The notes: a model not told the origin generated them from the letters alone. A stretch of 17,598 nt of DNA from a bacterium (GCA_021818045.1 JAKAFF010000007.1:1-17598); one strand, 5' to 3'. Positions 6,521 to 14,616 are shown, counted from the first letter of the stretch. Numbers and translations are program-made.

Positions 6521-6955
6521 GTGTACGATCAATTGAAAAATATGGATGCAAAAGAGATCGAATTGCCCGAGACAGTCTTTATTCGCGATATTGATACGAG
6601 GGTGTTTCAAGCAATTGTTTTACAGTGCCTTGCAAAAGTTGCGGGGATCGGACTTTTGGAGGGTAATTTATTTGACAGTTTGCTTGGTAGAGAAGTGGAG
6701 CGCGTCAAGGGAATTTATGTGACACAAGATCAAAAAAAGCACTCTATTGATGTGCGAGTCGAGATCAATATTGTCTACGGGATCAACATTCCCGAGAAGG
6801 CAGAAGAGGTGCAAGAGAAGATTGTGGAAGATTTAAGTAAGTGGACGGGATTGCATGTCTCTTCTGTGCATGTGATTTTCAAAGACTTGATTCATAGCGT
6901 TCCTGAAAGCGGGGAAGAGTCCTCTGACAAGGGTCAATTTGAAGAGGCATTTTAA
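6521..6955 (+). CDS. Asp23/Gls24 family-like protein
   Basis: A 144-residue protein if started at GTG 6521, which has AGGTGA about 6 nt upstream; ATG 6494 or ATG 6542 are alternatives. The body IDTRVFQAIVLQCLAKVAGIGLLEGN...VERVKGIYVTQDQKKHSIDVRVEINIVYGINIPEKAEEVQEKIVEDLSKWTGLHVSSVHVIFKDL has the alternating strand-helix pattern of the Asp23/Gls24 (DUF322) fold: N-terminal helix, 'I.V....YG..I', then 'V...V...TGL.V..V.V.V'. In Firmicutes, Asp23 is an abundant membrane-associated envelope-stress protein. The stop codon overlaps the next gene's ATG (TAATG), and that gene looks like its membrane anchor. Assignment is by pattern and context; the role in a chlamydia is unknown. Confidence 0.7.
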   Translation: MYDQLKNMDAKEIELPETVFIRDIDTRVFQAIVLQCLAKVAGIGLLEGNLFDSLLGREVERVKGIYVTQDQKKHSIDVRVEINIVYGINIPEKAEEVQEKIVEDLSKWTGLHVSSVHVIFKDLIHSVPESGEESSDKGQFEEAF

Positions 6956-7428
6956 TGAATTTGCGCCAGGTATTGACTTCCGTATTGCACCTTTTGGTGG
7001 TTTTTTCTTTCTTTTTGGGGGGTGCTTTTTTCCTCTCTCTTTCTTATTTTCCTGAGCTTAAAGAATCGGTTTGGGAGGAGAGCTTTTCGATAGGACTTGC
7101 GATTTTGGGGGTTGCAGTTTTGTTGTTATTTGGTTTTTATGCGCAAGATCGGGGGCGCTATTTTGTCATTAAAATGGGGATTGCGACAGATCTCAATGTG
7201 ATTCGCTATTCGCTAGAGGAGTGTTTGGCGCGCCATTTTCCCGATGTGACTTTGCGAGATGTGGGAATGGGGCGCAAAAAGCGCTTAGATATTCAAGTAT
7301 CTTTGAAGCCGCTCGATGAAGCGATGCGCGAAGAGGTGTTTATCAAGGTAGAAAAACAGTTGATTTCTCTTTTGCGGGAGCGTTTTGGCTATAGCAAGCC
7401 CTTTTATTTAGTCGTATATCACGCGTGA
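6955..7428 (+). CDS. AmaP-like membrane protein, putative anchor for the Asp23-like protein
   Basis: A 157-residue protein with two N-terminal transmembrane helices (about residues 8-30 and 44-63) followed by a soluble domain with Asp23-like strand-helix alternation (FVIKMGIATDLNVIRYSLEECLARHFPDVTLRDVGM...LDIQVSLKPLD...VEKQLISLLRERFGY). Topology and partner match AmaP, the two-helix protein that tethers Asp23 to the membrane in Staphylococcus. The start ATG shares a base with the upstream TAA, so translation is coupled. Its end overlaps the end of the convergent uvrC by 10 nt with no terminator between. Homology to AmaP is inferred from architecture, not demonstrated. Confidence 0.6.
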   Translation: MNLRQVLTSVLHLLVVFSFFLGGAFFLSLSYFPELKESVWEESFSIGLAILGVAVLLLFGFYAQDRGRYFVIKMGIATDLNVIRYSLEECLARHFPDVTLRDVGMGRKKRLDIQVSLKPLDEAMREEVFIKVEKQLISLLRERFGYSKPFYLVVYHA

Positions 7429-9227
7429 CGCTGTTTTAATTTTGTGATTTGCTCAATATCTGCGCGGGTAAGTCCTGGCACCTTTTTGAGCTCAGATTCT
7501 GACGCTTCTTGGATGGCTTTGACGCTGCCAAAGCGCTGTAGAAGTCGCCGTTTTTTGACGGGACCAATACCTGGTAGATCGTCGAGAGTGCTGGCTAAGG
7601 TGCGCTTAGTGCGCCGCTTGCGGTGAAAGGCAATGGCTTGGTGATGCGCTTCGTCTCGGATTCTTTGTAAAAGAAAGAGCAGGGGCGATTTGGGATCGAT
7701 CAGCAGAGGGTCTTTACGATAGGGAACGTAGACTTTTTCTTGGGTGAGTCCTTTGTCATGCCGCGCTTCTTCTTTGGTGAGGGCGATGACATCTATGGTG
7801 GCAATCTGGAGCTCGCGCAAAACCTCGAGTGCGATGTTGAGTTGTCCTTTGCCGCCATCGACAATTAATAGATCGGGGAAATCGCCTTTCTCTTTGACTT
7901 TTGTGAAGTGGCGCAGCAAAACGTGCTTCATCGCCGTATAATCATCTGCTGCATCGACTCCTTTGATCTTAAAGTGGCGCATGCGGGATTTGTCCTTTTC
8001 TCCATGGATAAAACAGACGAGGCTGGCTACTGGGTCAGTTCCTGAGATGTTAGATGTGTCGAAACACTCGATGCGGCGAGGGAAGCGGAGCAGTTGCAGC
8101 GTTTCTTGCAAGTCGAGGAGCATCTTTTCTCGCAAAGAGCGGGCATCTTGCTCGCGGATAAAAAGGGCTTTTGCGTTGCGGTTTGCCATTTCAATAAGAT
8201 CTGTTTTTTTCCCTTTTTGAGGTGCATGGATCTCAATGTTGAGGAGCTCTTGCAAAGATTGTTGTTGGTGGAGCTTTTTGGGGACTAAAATTTCTGAAGG
8301 GGGCAAAGTTGCGCCCTTGTAGTGTTGTAAAAGGAACGATTCGATGATTTCTTCATCATTGGATGCAATGAGATGAAAGCTAAAATGCTCGGCGCCAGTG
8401 AGCTTTCCCTCTCTAAAAAACAAAAGTGCAATGAGGACGGCATCCGCTTCGCGATGCAGCCCTAAGACGTCGCAATTTTTGGCTGTAGCATGACTTACGT
8501 GTTGCACTTGAGTGACGTGCTCGATTTGCTGGATCATGTGCAAAAATGCGTGCGCTTTTTCAAATTCGAGCGCATCGGATGCTTGCTGCATGGAGCGTTT
8601 TAACTCTTGCAAAACTTCTTTGTCTTGTCCTTTGAGAAGGCGGACGACGGCTGCGACGTGTTGATCGTACTCCTCCTGGCGGCATTTGCCAACGCACGGA
8701 GCGATGCAGCGTTTAATATCGTAGAGTAGGCAGGGGCGCTCGCGGTTCATGAGCTCTGCATCAGAGCATTGGCGCAAGGGGAAGAGTCGCGAGATGAGAT
8801 CAAAGGTTTGTCTTGCTGCCAAAGCGTTTGTATAGGGCCCAAAGTACATGCCGTCGTTTTTTGGTTTTCCCTTGTAGCGCACTTGTCTGAGTTGGGGCCA
8901 TTTGTGATGGGTGAGCATGAGGCTGATGAAGGTTTTATCATCTTTGAGCAAAATGTTGTATTTGGGACGGTGCTGTTTGATGAGGTTGTGCTCTAAGATG
9001 AGGGCGTCTTTTTCTGTGAGGGCAATGACGGTATCGATCTCTTCTACTTGTGCTGTGAGGTAGGGGACCATCTCTCTTTGATCGCCATGTTCGGCAAAGT
9101 ATTGCTTGAGGCGCACCTTTAAGTTTTTGGCTTTCCCGATGTAAAGAATCGTTCCTTGGGCATCCTTCATCAAATAGACGCCTGGCTGATCGGGATATAG
9201 CGTCAAAGTGCGTGGATCAAAGGGCAT
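7419..9227 (-). CDS. uvrC: Excinuclease ABC subunit C
   Basis: The 602-residue dual-incision nuclease of nucleotide excision repair. N-terminal GIY-YIG nuclease: PGVYLMKDAQGTILYIGKAKNLKVRLKQYF (residues 15-44). A Cys-rich patch (CLLYDIKRCIAPCVGKC) and a UVR helix that binds UvrB (about residues 205-230, ALEFEKAHAFLHMI) follow. The RNase H-like C-terminal nuclease has ECFDTSNISG, LLIVDGGKGQL and DEAHHQAI. Tandem helix-hairpin-helix motifs end the protein (LDDLPGIGPVKKRRLLQRFG and KVPGLTRADIEQI). Length is normal. The ATG lies 11 nt inside the 3' end of mutS, so the two repair genes are cotranscribed and translationally coupled. Confidence 0.97.
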   Translation of the reverse strand: MPFDPRTLTLYPDQPGVYLMKDAQGTILYIGKAKNLKVRLKQYFAEHGDQREMVPYLTAQVEEIDTVIALTEKDALILEHNLIKQHRPKYNILLKDDKTFISLMLTHHKWPQLRQVRYKGKPKNDGMYFGPYTNALAARQTFDLISRLFPLRQCSDAELMNRERPCLLYDIKRCIAPCVGKCRQEEYDQHVAAVVRLLKGQDKEVLQELKRSMQQASDALEFEKAHAFLHMIQQIEHVTQVQHVSHATAKNCDVLGLHREADAVLIALLFFREGKLTGAEHFSFHLIASNDEEIIESFLLQHYKGATLPPSEILVPKKLHQQQSLQELLNIEIHAPQKGKKTDLIEMANRNAKALFIREQDARSLREKMLLDLQETLQLLRFPRRIECFDTSNISGTDPVASLVCFIHGEKDKSRMRHFKIKGVDAADDYTAMKHVLLRHFTKVKEKGDFPDLLIVDGGKGQLNIALEVLRELQIATIDVIALTKEEARHDKGLTQEKVYVPYRKDPLLIDPKSPLLFLLQRIRDEAHHQAIAFHRKRRTKRTLASTLDDLPGIGPVKKRRLLQRFGSVKAIQEASESELKKVPGLTRADIEQITKLKQRHA

Positions 9228-11682
9228 GTTTTTTGAGTTCGCAAAGTTTGTGATAGGCTTGCAATGGACTCATAGCGGTGATGTCGAGGGTGCGCAAATC
9301 AGTGAGGGCGGGGTGTTCTTGAGGGGTGGAGATAAATAGAGCCAGTTGCTTTTGCTCTTTTTTCGCAAGTTCTTGGAGCATCTCTTCTGCGCGCTTGATG
9401 GCTTTGGGAGGCAGACCTGCGAGTTTTGCCACGTGAATGCCATAGCTTTTATCGGTGCCGCCTTGGATGATTTTGCGCAGGAAAACAATGCCGGAGGGGG
9501 TCTCTTGGATCGCTGTTTGGAAGTTGGCCGCATGGGGATAATCTGTTTCTAGTTGGGTGAGTTCCCAATAGTGGGTGGCAAAGAGTGTTTTGGCTTGTTT
9601 GCGGTGTGTGGTGAGGAGATATTCGGCTACAGCCCAGGCAATAGAGATCCCGTCGTAGGTACTCGTGCCGCGCCCAATTTCATCGAGCAATACGAGGGAT
9701 CGCGAGGTGGCGTTGTTGAGGATGTTGGCCGTTTCAGACATTTCTACCATGAAGGTCGATTGGCCTCTGGCCAGATCGTCGCTTGCTCCAATGCGAGAAA
9801 AGACTTTGTCGATGATGCCGATGCGGGCAGAGGCGGCCGGAACATAGGATCCCATCTGCGCTAAAATGGCGATGAGGGCGACCTGTCGGATATAGGTCGA
9901 TTTTCCTGCCATGTTAGGCCCTGTGATGAGCATGAGTTGGGTTTGGGCGTTGAGGTGGGTGTCGTTGGGGATGAAGGAGGCTCTCCCGATGGATTGTTCG
10001 ATGACGGGGTGGCGCCCTTCGACAATGTCGAGCGCATCTGATTCATCAATGATCGGGCACACCCATCGATGGTGCGTTGCGACATAGGCAAAGGAGAGGA
10101 GTACGTCGATGCGGGCAAGTATTTTAGCCGCGTGATTCACAGCGCTTGCATGCGCTGCAATATCGGTGCGTAAGCTTTCAAATAATTGTACTTCAATGGC
10201 ACAGGCGCGATCTTCTGCAGTCAAGACCTGATGCTCAAATTGCTTGAGCTCTTCTGTGATGAATCGTTCGGCATTGACAAGAGTTTGTCGTCTTTGAAAG
10301 TGGGATGGAATGCGATCGCTTTGAGCACGGCTTACTTCGATGTAATAGCCGAAGGCTTTAGTATAGCTTACCTTGAGCGTTTTGATGCCCGTCTCTTCGC
10401 GCAAAGTGTTTTGGTAGCGGGCCATCCAACTCAATGAGTCTTTGCTGAGTTGTCTGAGGTGATCTAGTTCGCTGTGATAGCCGTCTTTGAAAATTTCCCC
10501 ATCTCCGATGCGAAGTGGGGGAGTCTCGCTGAGAGCGGACAAGATTTTTTGAGAGAGCGGCTGGGCATCAAAGAGGGCATGTTCCGATAGGGTCTCTTTG
10601 ATGGCCGGTAAATAGGAAAGTGAAACGCCGAGTGCAAAAAGATCGCGCGGTGTGGCATATTTTGCCGAGATTTTCATCATGAGCCGCTCGAGATCTCGAA
10701 CATGGGACAAGAGGTGTCTTGCCTTTTCACTGATTTGAGATTTTTCGATGAATGAGAAAACCGCTTGCTGGCGCTCTTGAATCTGACTTACCGAGAGAAG
10801 GGGGTATTGAAGCCACTGTTTTAAGAGCCTGCCCCCCATAGCTGTTTTGGTGTCGTCAAGTAGGTCGAGCAATAAAGTGTCTAAATCCAAATTGCGCAAG
10901 GTTGAGCGGTCAAGTGACATGAATTGAGACAGCGAACTGGGTTGGATGGTGGTAATATGCTCTAAAGAGAGGTTGAGCTCTTCTTTGAGGTAGAGCAGGA
11001 GCGATCCTGCAGCTACGATAGCAGCCTTTTTATTGCGCAAACCAAAACCGTCGAGGTTTTGTACATCAAAATGGGCTGTAAGTACTTCGAAACTTAAACT
11101 GGGATCGAGCGGTTTTCGTAAAGTTGCTATGAAGGGAAATACGTGTGATAGATCTTTGAGAAAGTGCAGGTCTTGAGACACGAGCATTTCAGCAGGGCGC
11201 AGGCGGCACAGTTCGTCGATGAGCTGCGTTTGTTGGGCAAGTTCTAGCACCCGAAATTCTGTTGTGGTCAGATCGAGAATCGCAAGACCAAATGTGGCAT
11301 CATGTTCAGCGATGCAGACAAAAAAATTGTTTCTTTTATCTGCGAGTAGCTGAGAATTGATGAGGGTTCCAGGTGTCACGATCCGGACGATTTCTCGACG
11401 CACGAGGCCTTTTGCAGCCTTGGGATCTTCTGTTTGTTCGGCAATGGCAATTTTAAATCCCTTGGCAACGAGTTTGTCGATGTAGCCATCTGCCGTGTGG
11501 AAGGGGACGCCGCACATGGGGACGCCTTGGCGCGCTGTGAGAGTCAGGCCAAGTGTTTTGGAAATTGTGACAGCGTCATCGTAAAAAGCTTCATAAAAAT
11601 CGCCTAGCCGAAATAAGAGGAGAGCCTCTTTTGCTTCCTCTTTGCAAGAGTGCCATTGGGACATCATAGGAGTAACTGTCAT
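9217..11682 (-). CDS. mutS: DNA mismatch repair protein MutS
   Basis: An 821-residue mismatch-recognition ATPase. The start at 11682 gives MTVTPMMSQWHSCKEEAKEALLLF, normal for MutS; the open frame continues 237 nt further upstream, but that part does not resemble MutS and crosses the divergent rhs start. The mismatch-binding F-x-E motif is intact (GDFYEAF, Phe29-Tyr-Glu31). The ATPase core shows GPNMAGKSTYIRQ (Walker A, about 588), FMVEMSETANIL and LVLLDEIGRGTSTYDG (Walker B, Asp667-Glu668). No strong ribosome-binding site precedes the start; ATG 11667 is an alternative. Upstream 115 nt separate it from the divergent Rhs gene. Confidence 0.95.
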   Translation of the reverse strand: MTVTPMMSQWHSCKEEAKEALLLFRLGDFYEAFYDDAVTISKTLGLTLTARQGVPMCGVPFHTADGYIDKLVAKGFKIAIAEQTEDPKAAKGLVRREIVRIVTPGTLINSQLLADKRNNFFVCIAEHDATFGLAILDLTTTEFRVLELAQQTQLIDELCRLRPAEMLVSQDLHFLKDLSHVFPFIATLRKPLDPSLSFEVLTAHFDVQNLDGFGLRNKKAAIVAAGSLLLYLKEELNLSLEHITTIQPSSLSQFMSLDRSTLRNLDLDTLLLDLLDDTKTAMGGRLLKQWLQYPLLSVSQIQERQQAVFSFIEKSQISEKARHLLSHVRDLERLMMKISAKYATPRDLFALGVSLSYLPAIKETLSEHALFDAQPLSQKILSALSETPPLRIGDGEIFKDGYHSELDHLRQLSKDSLSWMARYQNTLREETGIKTLKVSYTKAFGYYIEVSRAQSDRIPSHFQRRQTLVNAERFITEELKQFEHQVLTAEDRACAIEVQLFESLRTDIAAHASAVNHAAKILARIDVLLSFAYVATHHRWVCPIIDESDALDIVEGRHPVIEQSIGRASFIPNDTHLNAQTQLMLITGPNMAGKSTYIRQVALIAILAQMGSYVPAASARIGIIDKVFSRIGASDDLARGQSTFMVEMSETANILNNATSRSLVLLDEIGRGTSTYDGISIAWAVAEYLLTTHRKQAKTLFATHYWELTQLETDYPHAANFQTAIQETPSGIVFLRKIIQGGTDKSYGIHVAKLAGLPPKAIKRAEEMLQELAKKEQKQLALFISTPQEHPALTDLRTLDITAMSPLQAYHKLCELKKHAL

Positions 11683-11797
11683 AAGGCGATTATCTCGGCT
11701 TGTGGATTTTTTTGCGAGCAGATCTATTGTGTGTAAAGAAAATATTGAGGAGATAATACCACAATCCAGTACGATATTTTTCCCTTGGGAGGATTTT

Positions 11798-13198
11798 ATG
11801 TGGATTGTATTTTTGTTGGCCTTGACCCATTGTTTTGGCGCAGTTTTGCGAGAAGATTTTGCAAATGGTCTTTGGTTGGAAACTGAATATGATGAGCAAA
11901 ATCGATTGGCGCGCATCACGTTCCCTGACGAAAGTAGCGCTGAGTATGAATACGATGCATCATATCTTCGAAAAGTGACAAGAACGAGTCAAACTGGGGC
12001 GGTTCTTTACCAGCACACCTATGATGATTTTGATGCCCAGGGGCGATTAATTAGAGAAACTCATCGCTCTGAGGTGCTCTATGGTTACGACACCATCGGA
12101 AGACCTGCTTATCGCAGTGATTGTTATTTAACAGAACAGTATCAGTACGATCATCGAGGCAATTTGATTCAACGAGGTGATAAAACATACTCTTATGATG
12201 CGAATTCTCAAATGATTGCAGAATCGCCGGGCGGATTTTTTGCGAGATATGATGAAAGCTTTAATTGCACCGAGTTGAATGGGCAGCCGATTCTTGCAAC
12301 TCATGTGGATGATGCAAGACACACTTCTGATCTTTTTGATTCGTTCGGAAGACGGCTCACACATGGAGATGCGTCTTATGTATACTTGGGCAATGAGGAG
12401 ATTGGATCCTTTGAAAATGGACATCCAAAAGAGCTGCGAATCCCCGGAGCATTTCGTAGGGCCATTGCTATTGAAATCGACTCAATTCCCTACATCCCTA
12501 TTCACGATGTGCAGGGCACTATTCGGTATTTGATAGATTGGCAGACAGGTGCGATAAAAGCAGAAAACCACTGTGATGCTTTCGGGAGGGGGGTAAATTT
12601 CAAGATTCCATATGCCTATTTTGGGAAAAGATACGATCCTGAAACCGGGTTGTATTATTTTGGGAAACGATTTTACGATCCCCAAAAAGTCTGTTGGACT
12701 GCCCCGGATCCTTTGGGGGCCATACATAGTCAAAATCTCTATCAATATGCTTTCAATAACCCCTTTCGCTATATCGATCCTTATGGAGAAAGCCTTTGGG
12801 GATATATCGTAGGAGTGGGAGAAATTGTGCTCGGAGGGACGCTTTGTGTAACTGGCGGTATACTTGAAGTTGCATCTTTCGGGACTTATACTATTGGATT
12901 TGGAGTACAAGAGGCTGCTGGGATCGCTTTGATGACTGACGGATTGGGCCGTTCTATCTATAGTGCTCAAGATCCAGCAATGTATAAAGGGAAATCGGGC
13001 CATCAACGAGATGGGACTCCGGGATGGAATAAACCGCAAAATAAACAATTTGAGGACGCGGTAAAAGAGGTTGAGCGGAAAATTGGCAGGAAACTTCGTC
13101 CAGGCGAGTGGTCCAAGCTACATGGTGACATTTCGGGTAGGAACTATGGATATCATGATATTGTAGAAGAAGGAGTAGAACAATTTGGAAGACGTTAA
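11798..13198 (+). CDS. Small secreted Rhs-repeat protein with C-terminal toxin-like domain
   Basis: A 466-residue Rhs/YD-repeat protein. The ATG at 11798 has a strong GGGAGGA ribosome-binding site and opens a short hydrophobic leader (MWIVFLLALTHCFGA) that may act as a signal peptide. YD-type repeats run from about residue 30 to 290 (for example LETEYDEQNRLARITF, YGYDTIGRPAY, YQYDHRGNLIQRGDKTYSYD). The Rhs-associated core is clear at 284-330: GLYYFGKRFYDP..W.APDPLG...NLYQYAFNNPFRYIDPYGES. Beyond it lies a glycine-rich hydrophobic stretch (333-383), then a ~60-residue tip (NKPQNKQFEDAVKEVERKIGRKL...WSKLHGDISGRNYGYHDIVEEGV). In polymorphic toxins the part after the DPxG motif is the toxin; I recognise the R-L-x-x-LHxxIS style of small Rhs tips but cannot name its activity. 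The next gene, overlapping by 14 nt, is its probable immunity gene. Base composition looks AT-richer than mutS, suggesting transfer. Confidence 0.85.
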   Translation: MWIVFLLALTHCFGAVLREDFANGLWLETEYDEQNRLARITFPDESSAEYEYDASYLRKVTRTSQTGAVLYQHTYDDFDAQGRLIRETHRSEVLYGYDTIGRPAYRSDCYLTEQYQYDHRGNLIQRGDKTYSYDANSQMIAESPGGFFARYDESFNCTELNGQPILATHVDDARHTSDLFDSFGRRLTHGDASYVYLGNEEIGSFENGHPKELRIPGAFRRAIAIEIDSIPYIPIHDVQGTIRYLIDWQTGAIKAENHCDAFGRGVNFKIPYAYFGKRYDPETGLYYFGKRFYDPQKVCWTAPDPLGAIHSQNLYQYAFNNPFRYIDPYGESLWGYIVGVGEIVLGGTLCVTGGILEVASFGTYTIGFGVQEAAGIALMTDGLGRSIYSAQDPAMYKGKSGHQRDGTPGWNKPQNKQFEDAVKEVERKIGRKLRPGEWSKLHGDISGRNYGYHDIVEEGVEQFGRR

Positions 13199-13664
13199 GC
13201 GCGATGGTGTAAAATTTGGCAACGAATTGCTTCTTCAATTTGTTGGGGAAAAGGCGCGAAATGTTAAACTAGGACATGGAAGCTTTATTACTATAGATTT
13301 TGGAAAAGATACAACAGTAGAAGTTCAAACGCGCAAAGGAGTCAGTGAATCTGTACGCGGAGAATGGCATTTATGGGTCGTAATGTCTGCCTGGAGGCTA
13401 AATCGAAATAAGGAGCCCATTCTTGGGTCTGGGGATGAAAGAGATGTTATCAATGAAAAGCTGTCTGTCTTAGAAGGTAGGAAATATATTTCTGGCAAAA
13501 TTATCAACAACTCTTTTGATTGTCTTTTGGAATTCGAAGAGAATATTTCGTTAAATTTATTCTCATTTTACATTGCTGATAGTAGGCAGTGGATGCTTTT
13601 TACGCCTCAAAAGAGGACATTTATTGCAGGTCCAGGCAGTACTTGGACATTTGAAGATTCATAA
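13185..13664 (+). CDS. Putative immunity protein for the Rhs toxin tip (TTG start)
   Basis: A 159-residue cytosolic-looking protein starting MEDVKRDGVKFGNELLLQFV. No ATG occurs near the N-terminus; the TTG at 13185 is supported by AGGAG 9 nt upstream and by an identical arrangement in the paralog at 13936. The start lies inside the last codons of the rhs gene, as expected for a coupled toxin-immunity pair. Visible features are GHGSFITIDFG, RGEWHLWV, QWMLF.P and a FIAGPGS.W ending, with no signal peptide, membrane helix or catalytic motif. The family name is not certain; the immunity role is inferred from position and from the duplicate. It is followed by a small hairpin and a MITE. Confidence 0.75.
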   Translation: MEDVKRDGVKFGNELLLQFVGEKARNVKLGHGSFITIDFGKDTTVEVQTRKGVSESVRGEWHLWVVMSAWRLNRNKEPILGSGDERDVINEKLSVLEGRKYISGKIINNSFDCLLEFEENISLNLFSFYIADSRQWMLFTPQKRTFIAGPGSTWTFEDS

Positions 13665-13698
13665 CCCTTATGCACTTCAACATGCGACACATGATAAC

Positions 13699-13713
13699 GC
13701 CACGAAGCGTGGC
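13699..13713 (+). terminator. Short GC-rich hairpin after the first immunity gene
   Basis: GCCACG-AAG-CGTGGC forms a 6-bp stem 34 nt past the stop. No T tract follows; instead the MITE target TAA begins at once. It may be a terminator interrupted by the insertion, or part of the target site chosen by the transposon. Confidence 0.35.
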
Positions 13714-13716
13714 TAA

Positions 13717-13889
13717 GAGGGTGTCTACAAAGTGAGGGTTCGTCGAATTTTTGGATTATTTTGGCCGATTTTCGGATTCAACCTTGGGGGGCTATATACT
13801 TCTGTCGATATTGCCCCCCAAGATTTGAACCGAAAAGTCGGCTCAAAAGAACCGAAAAATCGACAGAACCTCACTTTGTAGACACCCTC
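13717..13889. mobile_element. 173-bp palindromic MITE, IS5/IS1031-like ends
   Basis: The element begins GAGGGTGTCTACAAAGTGAG and ends with its exact inverted complement; the rest of each half is also imperfectly complementary, with a second strong arm TTGGGGGGC / GCCCCCCAA near the centre. It is flanked by the direct repeat TAA (13714-13716 and 13890-13892). No open frame fits inside. Ends beginning GAG with a 3-bp TNA duplication are what the IS1031 group of IS5 transposases produces, so an IS5-family element elsewhere in the genome is the probable mobiliser; that link is from memory and is inferred. Confidence 0.85.
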
Positions 13890-13895
13890 TAAAGA

Positions 13896-13949
13896 TATGG
13901 ATATCATGATATTGTAGAAGAGGGAGTAGAACAATTTGGAAGACATTAA
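13896..13949 (+). pseudogene. Orphan tail of an Rhs toxin gene
   Basis: These 18 codons read YGYHDIVEEGVEQFGRH and stop. The last 54 nt of the intact rhs gene (13145-13198) encode YGYHDIVEEGVEQFGRR and stop, with only two nucleotide differences. Identity begins within a few bases of the MITE boundary and continues into the second immunity gene. It is the 3' stub of a displaced or duplicated toxin module and has no start of its own. Confidence 0.85.
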
Positions 13950-14427
13950 GCGCGATGGTGTAAAATTTGGTAACGAATTGCTTTTTCAATTTGTTGGGGA
14001 AAAGGCGCGAAATGTTAAACTAGGACATGGAAGCTTTGTTACTATAGATTTTGGAAGAGATACAACAGTAGAAGTGCGAACGCGTAAAGGAGTAAGTTGG
14101 TCTGTACGTGGAGAATGGCATTTATGGGTATACATGTGCGCTTGGAGAATAGATCAGAATCAAAAACCATTTGTAGGAAGCAATGACACGCAAGAACTAA
14201 TTCGCGAAAAATTGCGCGAAATGCAAGGGAAAGCACTGATCAGTGCAACAATTTTGAACGATGCTTTTGATGCGAAGTTCTCTTTTAGCGACGGATTCGA
14301 ACTTCACCTTTTTTCTTATCAGGTCACTGACCATGAGCAATGGATGCTGTTTGTGCCCGAAAGAAAAACCTTCATTGCGGGACCAGGAACTGAGTGGTCT
14401 TATATAAGCTCAGGCGATACAGAATAG
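13936..14427 (+). CDS. Second, paralogous immunity protein (orphan module)
   Basis: A 163-residue paralog of the protein at 13185, with the same TTG start, the same overlap with toxin-tail sequence and the GAGGGAGTAG ribosome-binding region. The first ~65 residues differ from the first copy at about six positions (V4I, L17F, I35V, K41R, Q48R, E55W). The remaining ~95 are much more diverged, though the QWMLF.P..TFIAGPG block is kept. Such a conserved front with a variable back suggests different toxin specificities or mosaic exchange. With its toxin reduced to a stub, it fits the orphan immunity genes seen downstream of Rhs and CDI loci. It ends 22 nt before the left end of the first IS630-like MITE. 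Confidence 0.75.
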   Translation: MEDIKRDGVKFGNELLFQFVGEKARNVKLGHGSFVTIDFGRDTTVEVRTRKGVSWSVRGEWHLWVYMCAWRIDQNQKPFVGSNDTQELIREKLREMQGKALISATILNDAFDAKFSFSDGFELHLFSYQVTDHEQWMLFVPERKTFIAGPGTEWSYISSGDTE

Positions 14428-14451
14428 GGTGGCATTGAAGTGGAACGGGTA

Positions 14452-14611
14452 TACACAAATGAATTCAAAAGTTGGATTTTCGGCTGCGCCAAAGCGGCGC
14501 AATTTACCTATCGTAAGTGACCCTATATTTTTAATATTGGGTCACTTACGATAGGCGAATTCCGCCAGCTTTCGCGTTGCTGAAAAACCAACTTTTGAAC
14601 TCATTTGTGTA
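14452..14611. mobile_element. 160-bp palindromic MITE, family 2, copy A (TA-flanked)
   Basis: Terminal inverted repeats read TACACAAATGARTTCAAAAG, followed by TTGG, at both ends, flanked by TA on each side (14450-14451 and 14612-14613). An inner perfect 17-bp stem pairs 14507-14523 with 14539-14555 around an AT-rich loop. TA target duplication and the fold-back structure resemble MITEs mobilised by IS630/Tc1-mariner transposases. No coding capacity. A second full copy lies at 15383. Confidence 0.85.
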
Positions 14612-14616
14612 TATAG

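Noticed and set aside
6422..6610. 63-residue N-terminal extension of the GYF_2-type membrane protein
   Set aside because: It spans the promoter and start region of the divergent Asp23-like gene and has no ribosome-binding site, while ATG 6421 does.
11642..11797. 52-residue N-terminal extension of the Rhs protein
   Set aside because: It would overlap mutS codons on the other strand; the ATG at 11798 has a strong ribosome-binding site and begins a plausible leader peptide.
11683..11919. 79-residue N-terminal extension of MutS
   Set aside because: The extension is unlike any MutS N-terminus, crosses the divergent rhs start and signal region, and the MTVTPMMSQW start gives a normal length.
12482..13048. 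A 188-codon open frame antisense to the rhs gene
   Set aside because: It lies opposite the highly conserved Rhs core and toxin tip, has no domain signature and no ribosome-binding site.
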